The position numbers were made by a program, and so were the translations under genes. A model generated the notes under the pieces. The model was not told the DNA's origin. It did not search any database and saw only the letters and a program-made list of their open reading frames with translations. Positions 1 through 7,763 of a DNA stretch of 64,000 bases are shown piece after piece (position 1 is the stretch's first letter; each line of letters begins with the position of its first letter). Source of the stretch: Clostridia bacterium. GTDB lineage: Bacteria; Bacillota; Clostridia; Oscillospirales; Acutalibacteraceae. The DNA lies in the NCBI GenBank assembly GCA_017438845.1, contig JAFRUO010000002.1:1-64000 (forward strand), read 5' to 3'.

Positions 1-1194
1 GTTGAAAAGCTCGGCTCACACGGTTTGTTTTCCGATACGGATGACGATATTGATTTGGAAAAAGCGGCGGAGAAAGTTGCTTCCGTCAACGGAATTGTAT
101 TCTCTGATGTAATTAGTTTACGCAGAGAAGATGCATCCCGTCTCGGATATGATAACGCAGAGGCGTGGAAGAATTGTGTTCGTAGAAACATAAATGAAAT
201 TGCAGAAGCACATAAGATTGCTGTTAGTGAACTGAAATGGTACGCGGCGTTTCATAACACGAAACATCATCCTCACATACACCTTATGGTATATTCTACA
301 AGTGGAAACGGCTACATTACTGCAAAGGGTTATGAAAAGCTGAAAAGTGCTTTTGCTAACGATATATTTCGCAACGAGCAGTACAAGTTATTCAAACTGC
401 AAACAGATATCCGTGAAGAACTTAAAGACAAGTTTGATGAAATGCTTTACGATATCGGCAGAGTAAGTATTGACGATAATCTCCTTCAGCAATTCCTGAA
501 ATTAGCAGAACAATTACAAAAATGTTCAGGTAAAAAGCAATACGGCTATCTGCCGAAGAACGTAAAGAAAAGCGTTGACGATATACTGAAATCGCTTGCA
601 GAAATACCGGAAATCAGTAAGTTGTATTCAGAATGGAACAGGCTTAACAGAGAGAAACTATCTGTATATTACAATAGCAGTAATGACCCTGACATACCGC
701 TTGAAGATAACAATGAATTCAAGGTACTGAAAAACAAAATCATCAATTACGTTCTGAAAATGGATATGAGTCGGGGCGAGAATCAAACAGCGACAGATAA
801 CACTAACAAGGCAATCATAAATGACGTTGCCTATATGGTTGGCTTCTTCATTAACACCGCCTGCAGTAAAAGGCTTGATAATTTACACTCTCAGCTTGAT
901 GAAAAGGAAAGAGAAAAACTGCTGCGCAAGAAGCGCGCACTCGGACAGAAGGATGGCGTTACTCAGGACACCAAGAAAGAAAAAGACGAGAGCGAATCCG
1001 AGCGTGCAGCAGACAACGTTGCTGCTATCGTTGACCTCAGCGCAGCCGCTATAAATGCCGCATATGAATCTGCAAGAGCAAAGCGTGAGCAACAGGAACG
1101 GCTCCGTCAGGAAGCAGAGTTACAAAAGCATAATTATGCTGACGAATATTACGATGATGAGGATGAAGATGAAGGCTTCACAATGACGATGTAA
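1..1194 (+). CDS. MobP-type relaxase, 3' part (5' end outside window)
   Basis: The open frame is already running at base 1, so the N-terminus is missing. The visible protein contains HHPHIHLMV at about residue 80, the three-histidine metal-binding motif (HxHxH class) of MobP/MobL-type relaxases, which nick the transfer origin of mobilizable plasmids and integrative elements. The rest is alpha-helical and charged, ending in an acidic tail (EYYDDEDEDE). The catalytic tyrosine region would be upstream and cannot be checked. It is followed after 75 bases by an excisionase-like gene and an integrase, the usual end of an integrative mobilizable element in Clostridia. The function as a relaxase is inferred from the motif and context; the exact MobP subfamily is not certain. 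Confidence 0.8.
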   Translation, partial: VEKLGSHGLFSDTDDDIDLEKAAEKVASVNGIVFSDVISLRREDASRLGYDNAEAWKNCVRRNINEIAEAHKIAVSELKWYAAFHNTKHHPHIHLMVYSTSGNGYITAKGYEKLKSAFANDIFRNEQYKLFKLQTDIREELKDKFDEMLYDIGRVSIDDNLLQQFLKLAEQLQKCSGKKQYGYLPKNVKKSVDDILKSLAEIPEISKLYSEWNRLNREKLSVYYNSSNDPDIPLEDNNEFKVLKNKIINYVLKMDMSRGENQTATDNTNKAIINDVAYMVGFFINTACSKRLDNLHSQLDEKEREKLLRKKRALGQKDGVTQDTKKEKDESESERAADNVAAIVDLSAAAINAAYESARAKREQQERLRQEAELQKHNYADEYYDDEDEDEGFTMTM

Positions 1195-1269
1195 ATTTCA
1201 TATAACCCCATATCCAAAATCTTTACACAGAACTAAAAAAAGGGTTTTTTAGAAAAAGGAGTGATTTTT

Positions 1270-1464
1270 ATGTATACAAATTTTGATGAAATGCCGGTAA
1301 CACTATCGGTGGAACAGGCGGCGGAGGCGCTTTCAATCTCAACCGTCAGTTTATACCAACTCATAAAGAAAGACAAAACCTTCCCTGCTATCAATATGGG
1401 AAGGCGTATTGTCATACCAAAAGAGAATTTAAAGAAGTGGTTAGATAATAAAGTTAACAAATAA
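1270..1464 (+). CDS. Excisionase-like small HTH DNA-binding protein
   Basis: A 64-residue protein with a MerR-like helix-turn-helix of the excisionase/HTH_17 family: TLSVEQAAEALSIS, then VSLYQLIKKD and the wing FPAINMGRRIVIPKENLKKWL. Proteins of this kind bind element ends and bias integrase toward excision. The start is the ATG at 1270, eight bases after AAGGAG; a GTG nine bases earlier overlaps that ribosome binding site and is rejected. It lies between the relaxase and the integrase and is presumably co-transcribed with the integrase. It could alternatively act as a regulator of the element. Confidence 0.8.
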   Translation: MYTNFDEMPVTLSVEQAAEALSISTVSLYQLIKKDKTFPAINMGRRIVIPKENLKKWLDNKVNK

Positions 1465-1518
1465 TTATCTGGATATTTATATTACTTTGTGGTATTTGTT
1501 TGTGTTGGAGGTGATACA

Positions 1519-2712
1519 ATGGCTCGCAGAGCAAAAGGCGAAGGTATGCTTCGCAAACGAAAAGACGGACGCTGGGAAGGCTGGTTTAATATCGGCACGG
1601 ACGAAAACGGAAAAATCAAACGCAAGAGCGTTACCGCTAAAACCAAAACCGAATGCCAGGAAAAGCTTACTGCGGCGCAAGAGAAATTTAAGGAAGAACA
1701 GAAAATACTGTCCTCTCATAATTACCTGACCGAATCGGACCCCACGCTTGAAAAGTGGTACGAAATTTGGATAAACACTTTCTGTAAGGGTGTTATCAAG
1801 GAGTACACTGCTTACGGCTACGAACAGCGATTCCGGTTGTATATTCTGCCTGTATTCGGAAAAATGAAACTGAGTGAAATATCAACGGTAGCCTGTCAAC
1901 AATTCCTTGTTGAACTACTAAATAACGGCAGAATCAAAGATAGAGAAACGAGAGGTCCTTCGCTATCGCCCTACACGGTTAAGGGCGTTCAGCGTTCGCT
2001 GAGCGTATGCCTTGAAAAAGCGGTTGACGAAGGGCTGATAGTTAAAAATCCCTGCTCAAAAGTTAAGATGCCCATTACCGAAAAGCCAGAAATGAAAACG
2101 CTGAAAAAAGAAGAAATCGGCAAATTCCTTGAAGAAACGAAGAATTGCGACTGTTATGAATTCTATTACCTTGAACTGACAACAGGAATGCGGCTCGGCG
2201 AAATATGCGCGCTTGAATGGACGGACCTTGACGTAGAGAACAAGACGATAAGTGTCAACAAGAGTGTAAGGAAAATCAAGGGAAAGCTGATTATTACAAC
2301 GCCGAAAACGAAAAACTCAACGAGAACGATACGCATAAATGACGATCTCGTTGACTTACTGCTTGAAATGAAAGAAAGGCAGATACCGTCAAAATATATC
2401 TTCCCCTCCCCTGAAACGGGAGATGTACGGGATACCTCGGCAGTAACAAGAAAGCTGCACAGGATTCAGGAACGGGCAGGCTTACCGAAAATTCGCTTCC
2501 ACGATTTACGGCACACATTCGCAACGCTGACCCTTGAGGCGGGCGTTGACGTTAAAACCGTATCGCACATGCTCGGACACACGGACGCAGGCTTCACGAT
2601 GAACACCTATATGCACGTCACGGACGATATGCAGAAAAACGCAGCAGACAAAATGAAAAACCTGATTGAAAACTCAGGCAAGAACACAAAGAAAATTAAG
2701 TTCCCTGCATAA
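1519..2712 (+). CDS. Tyrosine site-specific integrase (phage/ICE type)
   Basis: A 397-residue recombinase of the Tn916/phage integrase class. Residues 1-60 form an AP2-like arm-binding domain (GEGMLRKRKDGRWEGWF). A SAM-like core-binding domain covers about 70-185, and the catalytic domain follows. Catalytic residues are visible: Arg in TGMRLGE (about 225), Lys in the TPKTKNS hairpin, HDLRH (about 328-332), LGH (about 354) and the nucleophile Tyr in MNTYMHV (about 364). The ATG at 1519 follows GGAGGTGAT; an upstream in-frame ATG lacks such a site. No truncation is seen, so the protein should be active. It is the last element gene before the chromosome, so the attachment site is expected in the next 200 bases. 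Confidence 0.93.
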   Translation: MARRAKGEGMLRKRKDGRWEGWFNIGTDENGKIKRKSVTAKTKTECQEKLTAAQEKFKEEQKILSSHNYLTESDPTLEKWYEIWINTFCKGVIKEYTAYGYEQRFRLYILPVFGKMKLSEISTVACQQFLVELLNNGRIKDRETRGPSLSPYTVKGVQRSLSVCLEKAVDEGLIVKNPCSKVKMPITEKPEMKTLKKEEIGKFLEETKNCDCYEFYYLELTTGMRLGEICALEWTDLDVENKTISVNKSVRKIKGKLIITTPKTKNSTRTIRINDDLVDLLLEMKERQIPSKYIFPSPETGDVRDTSAVTRKLHRIQERAGLPKIRFHDLRHTFATLTLEAGVDVKTVSHMLGHTDAGFTMNTYMHVTDDMQKNAADKMKNLIENSGKNTKKIKFPA

Positions 2713-2737
2713 CAAAATATTCATATATTAAACAATC

Positions 2738-2852
2738 ATGTCACGCTTTTAACCAAATTTAAGTCAGTGTTTTCAAGGGGTTTCAAACGAGATTTGGAGA
2801 TAGCAAGGGTATACCCCTGCTGTCTCCGTTTTCGGCATTTCAAGCGTGACAT
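2738..2852. other. Candidate element end / attachment region with inverted repeats
   Basis: The non-coding stretch after the integrase holds an 11-base inverted repeat, ATGTCACGCTT at 2738-2748 and AAGCGTGACAT at 2842-2852, bracketing a strong hairpin. Integrase arm sites and att cores usually lie directly downstream of int. Without the other end of the element no core direct repeat can be identified, so the assignment is inference. Confidence 0.35.
2796..2831 (+). terminator. Probable integrase terminator hairpin
   Basis: GGAGATAGCAAGGGT (2796-2810) pairs with ACCCCTGCTGTCTCC (2813-2827), a 15-base stem with one wobble and one mismatch, followed by only a short GTTTT. It could end the element transcript, or be an att-associated structure. 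Confidence 0.5.
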
Positions 2853-2884
2853 CGCTGTTGTGCCTGTACTTTTTGGTATTGGTG

Positions 2885-2893
2885 TGGTATAAT
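2885..2893 (+). promoter_or_regulatory. Extended -10 promoter for the MazG-like gene
   Basis: TGGTATAAT at 2885-2893 is a TGn extended -10 element. No good -35 is seen. The ATG of the next gene lies 57 bases downstream behind a GGAGG site. Confidence 0.5.
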
Positions 2894-2949
2894 GAAGCAG
2901 ACAAATCGGGATTTATCGAGTTGAATTCTAATTTATGGAGGACAACATA

Positions 2950-3258
2950 ATGAATATAAAAGAAATTAAAGAACAGTCTGCAGATATAAGAAACCGTTAT
3001 CATAAAATAGAAAAAGAAATTCACGGTTCAGAATGGTCTGTTGAGGAAGACGCATTAGCATTTTTAACGGACGCGGCTTTGGTCGGCAGACTTGTTATGG
3101 ATAATCAAGGCAGATGGCCCTCGGAAAATGGCGATGAATTGCCCTCTAAAATCGGAGAATGCGTTTGGTGGCTTGCCGTGCTTGCCGAAAAAACGGGGCT
3201 CGATTTTGAAAAGTGTGTTTCGGGCTTTCTTAACGAACGTCTTGACGCATTAAATTAA
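2950..3258 (+). CDS. MazG-like small protein (putative NTP pyrophosphohydrolase fold)
   Basis: A 102-residue soluble protein. The pattern FLTDAALVGRLVMDNQGRWP followed by LPSKIGECVWWLAVLAEKTGLDFE resembles MazG-like all-alpha NTP pyrophosphatases, in which IGExxWxLxxLA forms the second metal-binding helix. The classical ExxE of the first helix is not obvious (FLTDAALVG instead), so catalytic activity is doubtful. ATG 2950 follows TATGGAGG. It sits right beside the end of the mobile element and may be either a passenger or the first chromosomal gene. The family assignment is by pattern only. Confidence 0.55.
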   Translation: MNIKEIKEQSADIRNRYHKIEKEIHGSEWSVEEDALAFLTDAALVGRLVMDNQGRWPSENGDELPSKIGECVWWLAVLAEKTGLDFEKCVSGFLNERLDALN

Positions 3259-3319
3259 GAAATCAGAATTTGTAAAGATAGACCAAATTAACTATGACAA
3301 ACTTTGCGGAGGAAAACTT

Positions 3320-4003
3320 ATGGATAATAAAAAGAGAAGAGACGCACAGCTTCCCTACATTTCGGATTTAAACATTATGCTTGAGCAGGAGCGTACAAGG
3401 CTTCTTATCAGAAGGTATAACCGTGTTATACCGATGAATGCCCCGATGATGACGCTGATACTCAAAAAACTGCTCGGCAGTATGGGCAAGTTCTGTTATA
3501 TTGAGCCGCCGTTTCGCTGTGATTACGGCAGCCATATTTTCGTAGGTGAAAATTTTATTGCAAACTATAATCTGACCGTGCTTGATGTTGCACCCGTAAG
3601 AATCGGCGATAACTGCCTTGTTGGACCGAACGTATCTATCTTTACGGCAGGACATCCCGTTCATCCTGAAATGAGAAATACGGGACTTGAATATGGTATT
3701 GAAATCAACATCGGCGATAACGTGTGGATAGGCGGCTGCTCTGTCATAAACCCCGGCGTTACCATCGGCAGCAATACCGTTATTGCTTCAGGCAGCGTTG
3801 TTACAAAAGACATTCCAGATAACGTTATTGCCGGCGGTAATCCCTGCAAAGTGATAAGAGAGATTACCGACGAGGACAGAAAGTATTACTACAAAAATCT
3901 GGAGTTTGACGAAGAAGCACTTGAAGAAGTTAAGAACATAACAGAACTTGACATAAAACAAATATTAATTGACACAATAAAGAAAAAGTTTAAGAAATTA
4001 TAA
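3320..4003 (+). CDS. Sugar O-acetyltransferase (maltose/galactoside acetyltransferase family)
   Basis: A 227-residue left-handed beta-helix acetyltransferase of the Maa/LacA (LbH_MAT_GAT) type, transferring acetyl from acetyl-CoA to a sugar hydroxyl. Visible features are the N-terminal helical region (LLIRRYNRVIPMN), the FTAGHPVHPEMR loop that carries the catalytic histidine, hexapeptide repeats such as IGDNVWIGGCSVINPGVTIG and IASGSVVTKDIPDNVIAGGNP. The length is close to the family norm of 185-210 with a short charged tail. ATG 3320 follows GCGGAGG. It stands alone between the MazG-like gene and a terminator shared with the convergent GH31 gene. The true acceptor cannot be told from sequence. 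Confidence 0.88.
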   Translation: MDNKKRRDAQLPYISDLNIMLEQERTRLLIRRYNRVIPMNAPMMTLILKKLLGSMGKFCYIEPPFRCDYGSHIFVGENFIANYNLTVLDVAPVRIGDNCLVGPNVSIFTAGHPVHPEMRNTGLEYGIEINIGDNVWIGGCSVINPGVTIGSNTVIASGSVVTKDIPDNVIAGGNPCKVIREITDEDRKYYYKNLEFDEEALEEVKNITELDIKQILIDTIKKKFKKL

Positions 4004-4036
4004 GTGCAACCAGACAACTTCTGATTTATAAAGTTG

Positions 4037-4066
4037 AAAGCCGCCGAGTGTTTCGGCGGCTTTTCT
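4037..4066. terminator. Terminator between acetyltransferase and GH31 genes
   Basis: AAAGCCGCCGA (4037-4047) pairs with TCGGCGGCTTT (4053-4063), with TTTTCTTAT following on the plus strand. The convergent GH31 gene ends at 4066, so the hairpin probably serves both directions. Confidence 0.8.
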
Positions 4067-6285
4067 TATACCCATTTTTCTGTTTTGATGATTTCGCCCA
4101 TACCGTTTGCAAGGGTGGTGTCTGCAGAGCAATAATTCAAAACAGTGCCTTCCTTTACATAAATCGGCATAGTTTTCAGGTCGATTTTTCTCGTAATCCA
4201 CTTTCCGTCTGATATAATTTTTTCCTTTGTGAAATAGTCAAACCAAACGCCTTTTGGCAGGTATAGTTCTCTGGTGTTTCCTTTGCTCATTGGTTGAAGG
4301 ATGGGAGCAATCAGAAGGCTGTCGCCGAAGAGGTATTCGTCGTCAATAGTTCTTACCGTTCTGTCCTCGGGATACTCAAGATACAGCGCCCGCATCATCG
4401 GCAAGCCTGTTTTTGTGCATTTTTCCGCCTGCTTGTAAATATACGGCATCAGCGAGTAACGCAGCTTGTCGTAATATCTGAAAATCTCAAGTGCTTCCTT
4501 CGAAAAGTTCCACGGCTCGCGGTGGGTGTGGTCGCCTACGCCGTGACAGCGCGAGTGTGAAGAAAACAACCCCATCTGCGCCCAGCGGATATACAGCTCG
4601 TCGCTCGGCAGACCGATAAAACCGCCGATATCGTGAGAGAAGAAAGGAATACCGCTCATACCTACGGAAAGCGCGCCGCGCAGAGTTCCTGCAAGCGCTT
4701 CAAAGGTGCATTGACTGTCGCCGCCCCAATGAAGCGGAAAGCGCTGAGAGCCAGCCGTGCCGCTCCTTGCCCAGACAATATTTTCCTTTGAAGCGTCAAA
4801 AACGGTTGCGTTATAAACCAAGGTGTAAAGGTTGTGAAACAGCTTGCCGTCAACGCTGTGATAAATTCCGCCCTCGTCGGGAACGCCCTCGCCGAAATCG
4901 GTTTTAATAGCGCTTGCGCCGAGGTCGAAAAGTCCCCTGATTTTGTCGCCGTACCATTTGCGTGCGGCGGGATTTGTGAAGTCAACCGTAGCGTCGTCCG
5001 TCCAGCTACCCTTACAGCCCTCGGGCTGAATATACGGCTTGCCGTTCTTATCCATCACAAGATACCCGTTTTCAAGTGCTTCGGTATAGTGCGTGTTATT
5101 CGCTCTCGGGGGAATAAAATTATACTGCCAGAGCGATACCTTGAAGCCCTGTTTGTTCAACTTTGCCATATGCTCCTTCGGATTCGGAAAGCGTTCGGGT
5201 GAAAACTTCAAATCGCAGTTCCAGTCCTCCGTAAACCACGCCGTGTCGAGATGAATGACATCGCAAGGTACATCGTTCTCTCTCGCCTCGCTTGCAATCT
5301 GCTCTGCAATATCCCACGAGGTATAGCTGTTGCGGCTCATCCATAAACCAAACGACCACAGCGGCGGCAGCTTTGAATAGCCTGTTAAATGGCAGTAGCC
5401 CCCCATAATCTCCTTCGGCGTTCTGCCCGCTATGACAAAGTAATCCATCTGATTGTCCTGCACGGCGAATTGAACTGCGCCCGTATCCTTTGTTGCAATC
5501 TGCCAGTCAGTTTTAGCTGCAGAATTGAGAAACATTCCGTAACCCTTTGTGGAAAGGTAAAACGGAATGTTGATATAGGTGCGGTTGCAGGTGGAGCCAA
5601 TGGCGTCCTTGTTGACAAAGTCAACCGTTCTGCCGTTACGGATAACGCTGTCAAAACGCTCGCCGAGACCGTAAATGATTTCATCATTGTCAAGCGTCAG
5701 CGCTTCAAAGCAGGCGTATTCGCCGTTTCTGTCGCTGACGGCGGTTTCATAAACATTGTCGGGCTTGAACTCAATTCTCACCTGTGAGTAAAACTCCTTG
5801 CCGTCCTTGTAATTTGCCTTTATCGCTCCCGTTTTTTCGTTAATATGTATGTCGATTTCATTCGTTGAAAGCGTGTTGTTTTCAAATGTAAAGTCAACCT
5901 TTTCACGCTCGGCAATCAGCATTTGCATATCCTTCGGCAGCTTTGCATATGGATTCCTGATTTCCTTTTCATTTGAGAAAACGATTCTGAAAATACGGTC
6001 AGTCCAAAGCTCAATGTGCATATACAGGCGCTCAACCGTGGGCTCGCAAGGCTCATAAAGATAAAGCTGTGTTGCGTGCGTATAGCATAGACTGCTCTGC
6101 TTCGCCTGAACCTTGAAAGTTATCATTATTCCGCTGTCGGTTGTTTCAACTGCTTCAATCTCCCTCAGCCTGTTCTGAACGGCGGGCGCAAAGCGAAAAT
6201 CGTCAATCGTATTTGTGATACGCTCCTCACAAATTGCGGCAGCACCGCCCGCAAACTGCGGATAATCCTTTTTGCTTGTTTCCAT
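4066..6285 (-). CDS. yicI: GH31 alpha-xylosidase/alpha-glucosidase (YicI-like)
   Basis: A 739-residue glycoside hydrolase family 31 enzyme. The nucleophile Asp lies in AIKTDFGEG (about residue 463) and the acid/base Asp in HWGGDSQ (about residue 522), followed by the SGIPFFSHDIGGF signature. KTDFGE plus this second motif is closest to YicI/XylS alpha-xylosidases, which release alpha-xylose from xyloglucan oligosaccharides such as isoprimeverose; alpha-glucosidase activity cannot be excluded. No signal peptide, so it is cytoplasmic. ATG at 6285 follows AAGGAG; an in-frame ATG 12 codons upstream has no such site. It is divergent from an AraC regulator, which probably controls it. No xyloglucan transporter is seen nearby. 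Confidence 0.9.
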   Translation of the reverse strand: METSKKDYPQFAGGAAAICEERITNTIDDFRFAPAVQNRLREIEAVETTDSGIMITFKVQAKQSSLCYTHATQLYLYEPCEPTVERLYMHIELWTDRIFRIVFSNEKEIRNPYAKLPKDMQMLIAEREKVDFTFENNTLSTNEIDIHINEKTGAIKANYKDGKEFYSQVRIEFKPDNVYETAVSDRNGEYACFEALTLDNDEIIYGLGERFDSVIRNGRTVDFVNKDAIGSTCNRTYINIPFYLSTKGYGMFLNSAAKTDWQIATKDTGAVQFAVQDNQMDYFVIAGRTPKEIMGGYCHLTGYSKLPPLWSFGLWMSRNSYTSWDIAEQIASEARENDVPCDVIHLDTAWFTEDWNCDLKFSPERFPNPKEHMAKLNKQGFKVSLWQYNFIPPRANNTHYTEALENGYLVMDKNGKPYIQPEGCKGSWTDDATVDFTNPAARKWYGDKIRGLFDLGASAIKTDFGEGVPDEGGIYHSVDGKLFHNLYTLVYNATVFDASKENIVWARSGTAGSQRFPLHWGGDSQCTFEALAGTLRGALSVGMSGIPFFSHDIGGFIGLPSDELYIRWAQMGLFSSHSRCHGVGDHTHREPWNFSKEALEIFRYYDKLRYSLMPYIYKQAEKCTKTGLPMMRALYLEYPEDRTVRTIDDEYLFGDSLLIAPILQPMSKGNTRELYLPKGVWFDYFTKEKIISDGKWITRKIDLKTMPIYVKEGTVLNYCSADTTLANGMGEIIKTEKWV

Positions 6286-6325
6286 AACATTCTCCTTATA
6301 GAAATATTTTACTGTTACCATTTTA

Positions 6326-6355
6326 AGAATATCGCAAAGTGTCTTGAATTATCAA
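6326..6355 (-). promoter_or_regulatory. Promoter of GH31 gene
   Basis: On the minus strand TTGATA (6350-6355) is followed after 18 bases by TATTCT (6326-6331). Its -35 abuts the -35 of the divergent AraC promoter inside the palindrome CTTGA-ATTA-TCAAG (6343-6356). Confidence 0.5.
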
Positions 6356-6372
6356 GAAATATGTTATACAAT
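6344..6372 (+). promoter_or_regulatory. Promoter of AraC-family regulator gene
   Basis: TTGAAT (6344-6349), a 17-base spacer, and TACAAT (6367-6372). This promoter overlaps an in-frame ATG at 6361, showing that translation must start downstream at 6403. Confidence 0.7.
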
Positions 6373-6402
6373 TATAGTAATATTTTACGATTTGGTGATA
6401 CG

Positions 6403-7221
6403 ATGCTCTTTGAAGAAAAGCACAGCAAAACGAATTACTACACAACACTTGAATACGACAATATCCTCTGCATTTCCCACTGCCAGAGTTCGTTTGAAAT
6501 TCTTTTCGTTACCGAGGGATGTGTGGATACCGTTTTCAGCGACAGAAAAGTCAGGGTGAATGAAGGCGAATGTATATGGGTTTTGCCTTACGAAATTCAT
6601 CACTATGAAACGCCTGAAAACAGCAAGGTATTCATTGCGATTTTTTCTGCGGATTACCTTACCGATTTTGCAAAAACGGTTAAGGGAAAGGCGCTTAAAA
6701 ATCCTGTTGTAAGTTTTAATAAAAATGATACAGTAGCGCTGGGGGGCACAGACTTGTTTTCAAAAAAAGCAGTCCTTTACAGGCTATGTGCGGCAGCTTT
6801 CAAAAACGGCACGGAAGATAAAAACGGCAGTTTCGATAACGACACCGCCGCAAGAATTATGATATATATTCAGGAGCATTACAAAGAACAAATCACGCTC
6901 AGGGATATTGCCGAGGAGCTTGGCTACAGTTATTCCTATACCTCGGCATTGTTCAAAAGTATATTTAACAAGGGTATTTCGGATGTTATCAATGAACACC
7001 GCCTTGACTGTGCCAAAAAATTACTCAAAGAGAATACGCATACAATAACCGAAATTGCCGAGCTTTCAGGCTTTTCAACGATACGCAATTTCAACGCTGT
7101 ATTTAAAAATGCATACAATATCTCGCCTTCGCAATACCAAAGTGATTGCACGAAAGGGCTTGAAAACAATAATTGGACCCCGACAAATTCTAATTTGTCG
7201 AGCAAATACTACAACCTATAA
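6403..7221 (+). CDS. AraC-family transcriptional regulator
   Basis: A 272-residue regulator with an N-terminal cupin-like sensor region (about 1-130: EILFVTEGCVDTVF, VLPYEIHHYETPE) and a C-terminal double helix-turn-helix (about 150-250: ITLRDIAEELGYSYSYTSALFKSIFN, and ITEIAELSGFSTIRNFNAVFKNAYNISPSQY). The start at ATG 6403 is chosen because the -10 element lies over the earlier ATG; GGTGAT just upstream is a weak ribosome binding site. The last 20 residues past the second HTH are not conserved-looking. Divergence from the GH31 gene suggests sugar-responsive control of that gene. The ligand is unknown. Confidence 0.9.
   Translation: MLFEEKHSKTNYYTTLEYDNILCISHCQSSFEILFVTEGCVDTVFSDRKVRVNEGECIWVLPYEIHHYETPENSKVFIAIFSADYLTDFAKTVKGKALKNPVVSFNKNDTVALGGTDLFSKKAVLYRLCAAAFKNGTEDKNGSFDNDTAARIMIYIQEHYKEQITLRDIAEELGYSYSYTSALFKSIFNKGISDVINEHRLDCAKKLLKENTHTITEIAELSGFSTIRNFNAVFKNAYNISPSQYQSDCTKGLENNNWTPTNSNLSSKYYNL
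7181..7200. repeat. Perfect 9-bp inverted repeat in the 3' end of the araC-like gene
   Basis: CGACAAATT, CT, AATTTGTCG. It lies within the last coding codons, ahead of the transcription terminator. Confidence 0.6.
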
Positions 7222-7264
7222 TTTCATAAATGGTCATTAGATGGTCTTGATCAAGTTATTGAAA

Positions 7265-7302
7265 AATCTCATCCCGAGAAATTTGGGATGAGATTATTTT
7301 TT
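7265..7302 (+). terminator. Terminator after the AraC-family gene
   Basis: AATCTCATCCC (7265-7275) pairs with GGGATGAGATT (7285-7295), followed by ATTTTTTG. Confidence 0.88.
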
Positions 7303-7413
7303 GTGGTGAAAATTCGCCTGATATTATTTGATTATTCGGTCTTGATTTTTCTCAATTTCAAAATTCAAAAATGCCCGAAAACCGCATAAATAAAGGCTTC
7401 CGAATGGAAGCCC

Positions 7414-7489
7414 TGGAGCTACTGGTCGGACTCGAACCGACGGCCTGCGCATTACGAATGCGCTGCTCTACCAACTGAGCCACAGTAGC
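7414..7489 (-). tRNA. tRNA-Thr (anticodon CGT)
   Basis: Read on the minus strand, the 76-base sequence folds as a full cloverleaf. The acceptor stem is GCTACTG/CAGTAGC with a T discriminator and an encoded CCA (7414-7416). The D-arm is GCTC...GAGC, the anticodon stem GCGCA/TGCGC with loop TTCGTAA (anticodon CGT, threonine ACG), and the T-arm GTCGG-TTCGAGT-CCGAC. Two tandem partial copies of its 5' half lie immediately upstream in transcription (7532-7569 and around 7614-7754). Confidence 0.97.
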
Positions 7490-7531
7490 GAATTATTAAA
7501 TTTTAACGTTTTTGCTGCTATGACCTTCCGT

Positions 7532-7569
7532 TTACGAATGCGCTGCTCTACCAACTGAGCCACAGTAGC
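7532..7569 (-). pseudogene. Truncated tRNA-Thr copy: 5' half only
   Basis: These 38 bases are identical to 7452-7489 of the intact tRNA-Thr: acceptor 5' strand, D-arm, anticodon 5' stem and anticodon loop. Homology to the tRNA stops at the end of the anticodon loop, so the 3' half and CCA are absent. The flank (ATTATTAAATTTT and a CTGCTATGACCTTCCG-like stretch) is also duplicated, giving an 80-base tandem period. Confidence 0.9.
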
Positions 7570-7613
7570 ATATTATTAAATTTTGAGTGCTTTTTGCCGC
7601 TATGGCCTTCGGC

Positions 7614-7754
7614 TTACAAATGCGCTGCTCTTCCCTCAGAAATATGGTCGTCTCACTCGCTTGGAGCGCTTCGTGATACTCCCTATTTCTTCACCTCATT
7701 TGTTTGCCTTCATCTGCCACCGGCAGCGGCAAACTCATTCGCCCAACTGAGCCA
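7614..7754 (-). pseudogene. Second decayed tRNA-Thr 5' half, split by a 110-bp insert
   Basis: TTACAAATGCGCTGCTCTT (7614-7632) and CCAACTGAGCCA (7743-7754) match adjacent parts of the tRNA 5' half with a few changes. About 110 bases (7633-7742) separate them. The copy lies 82 bases from the previous one. It cannot give a working tRNA. Confidence 0.75.
7633..7742. repeat. Hairpin-rich insert within the tRNA remnant
   Basis: Contains AGAAATATGG (7639-7648) facing an imperfect inverse, CCCTATTTCT (7681-7690), and GTTTGCC...GGCAAAC around an inner TGCCACCGGCA. No ORF or transposase is present, so it looks like a small non-autonomous or palindromic intergenic element. Confidence 0.5.
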
Positions 7755-7763
7755 ACATTTTTA

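Noticed and set aside
7532-7569. Possible second functional tRNA-Thr
   Set aside because: Only the 5' half matches; no T-arm, acceptor 3' strand or CCA is present.
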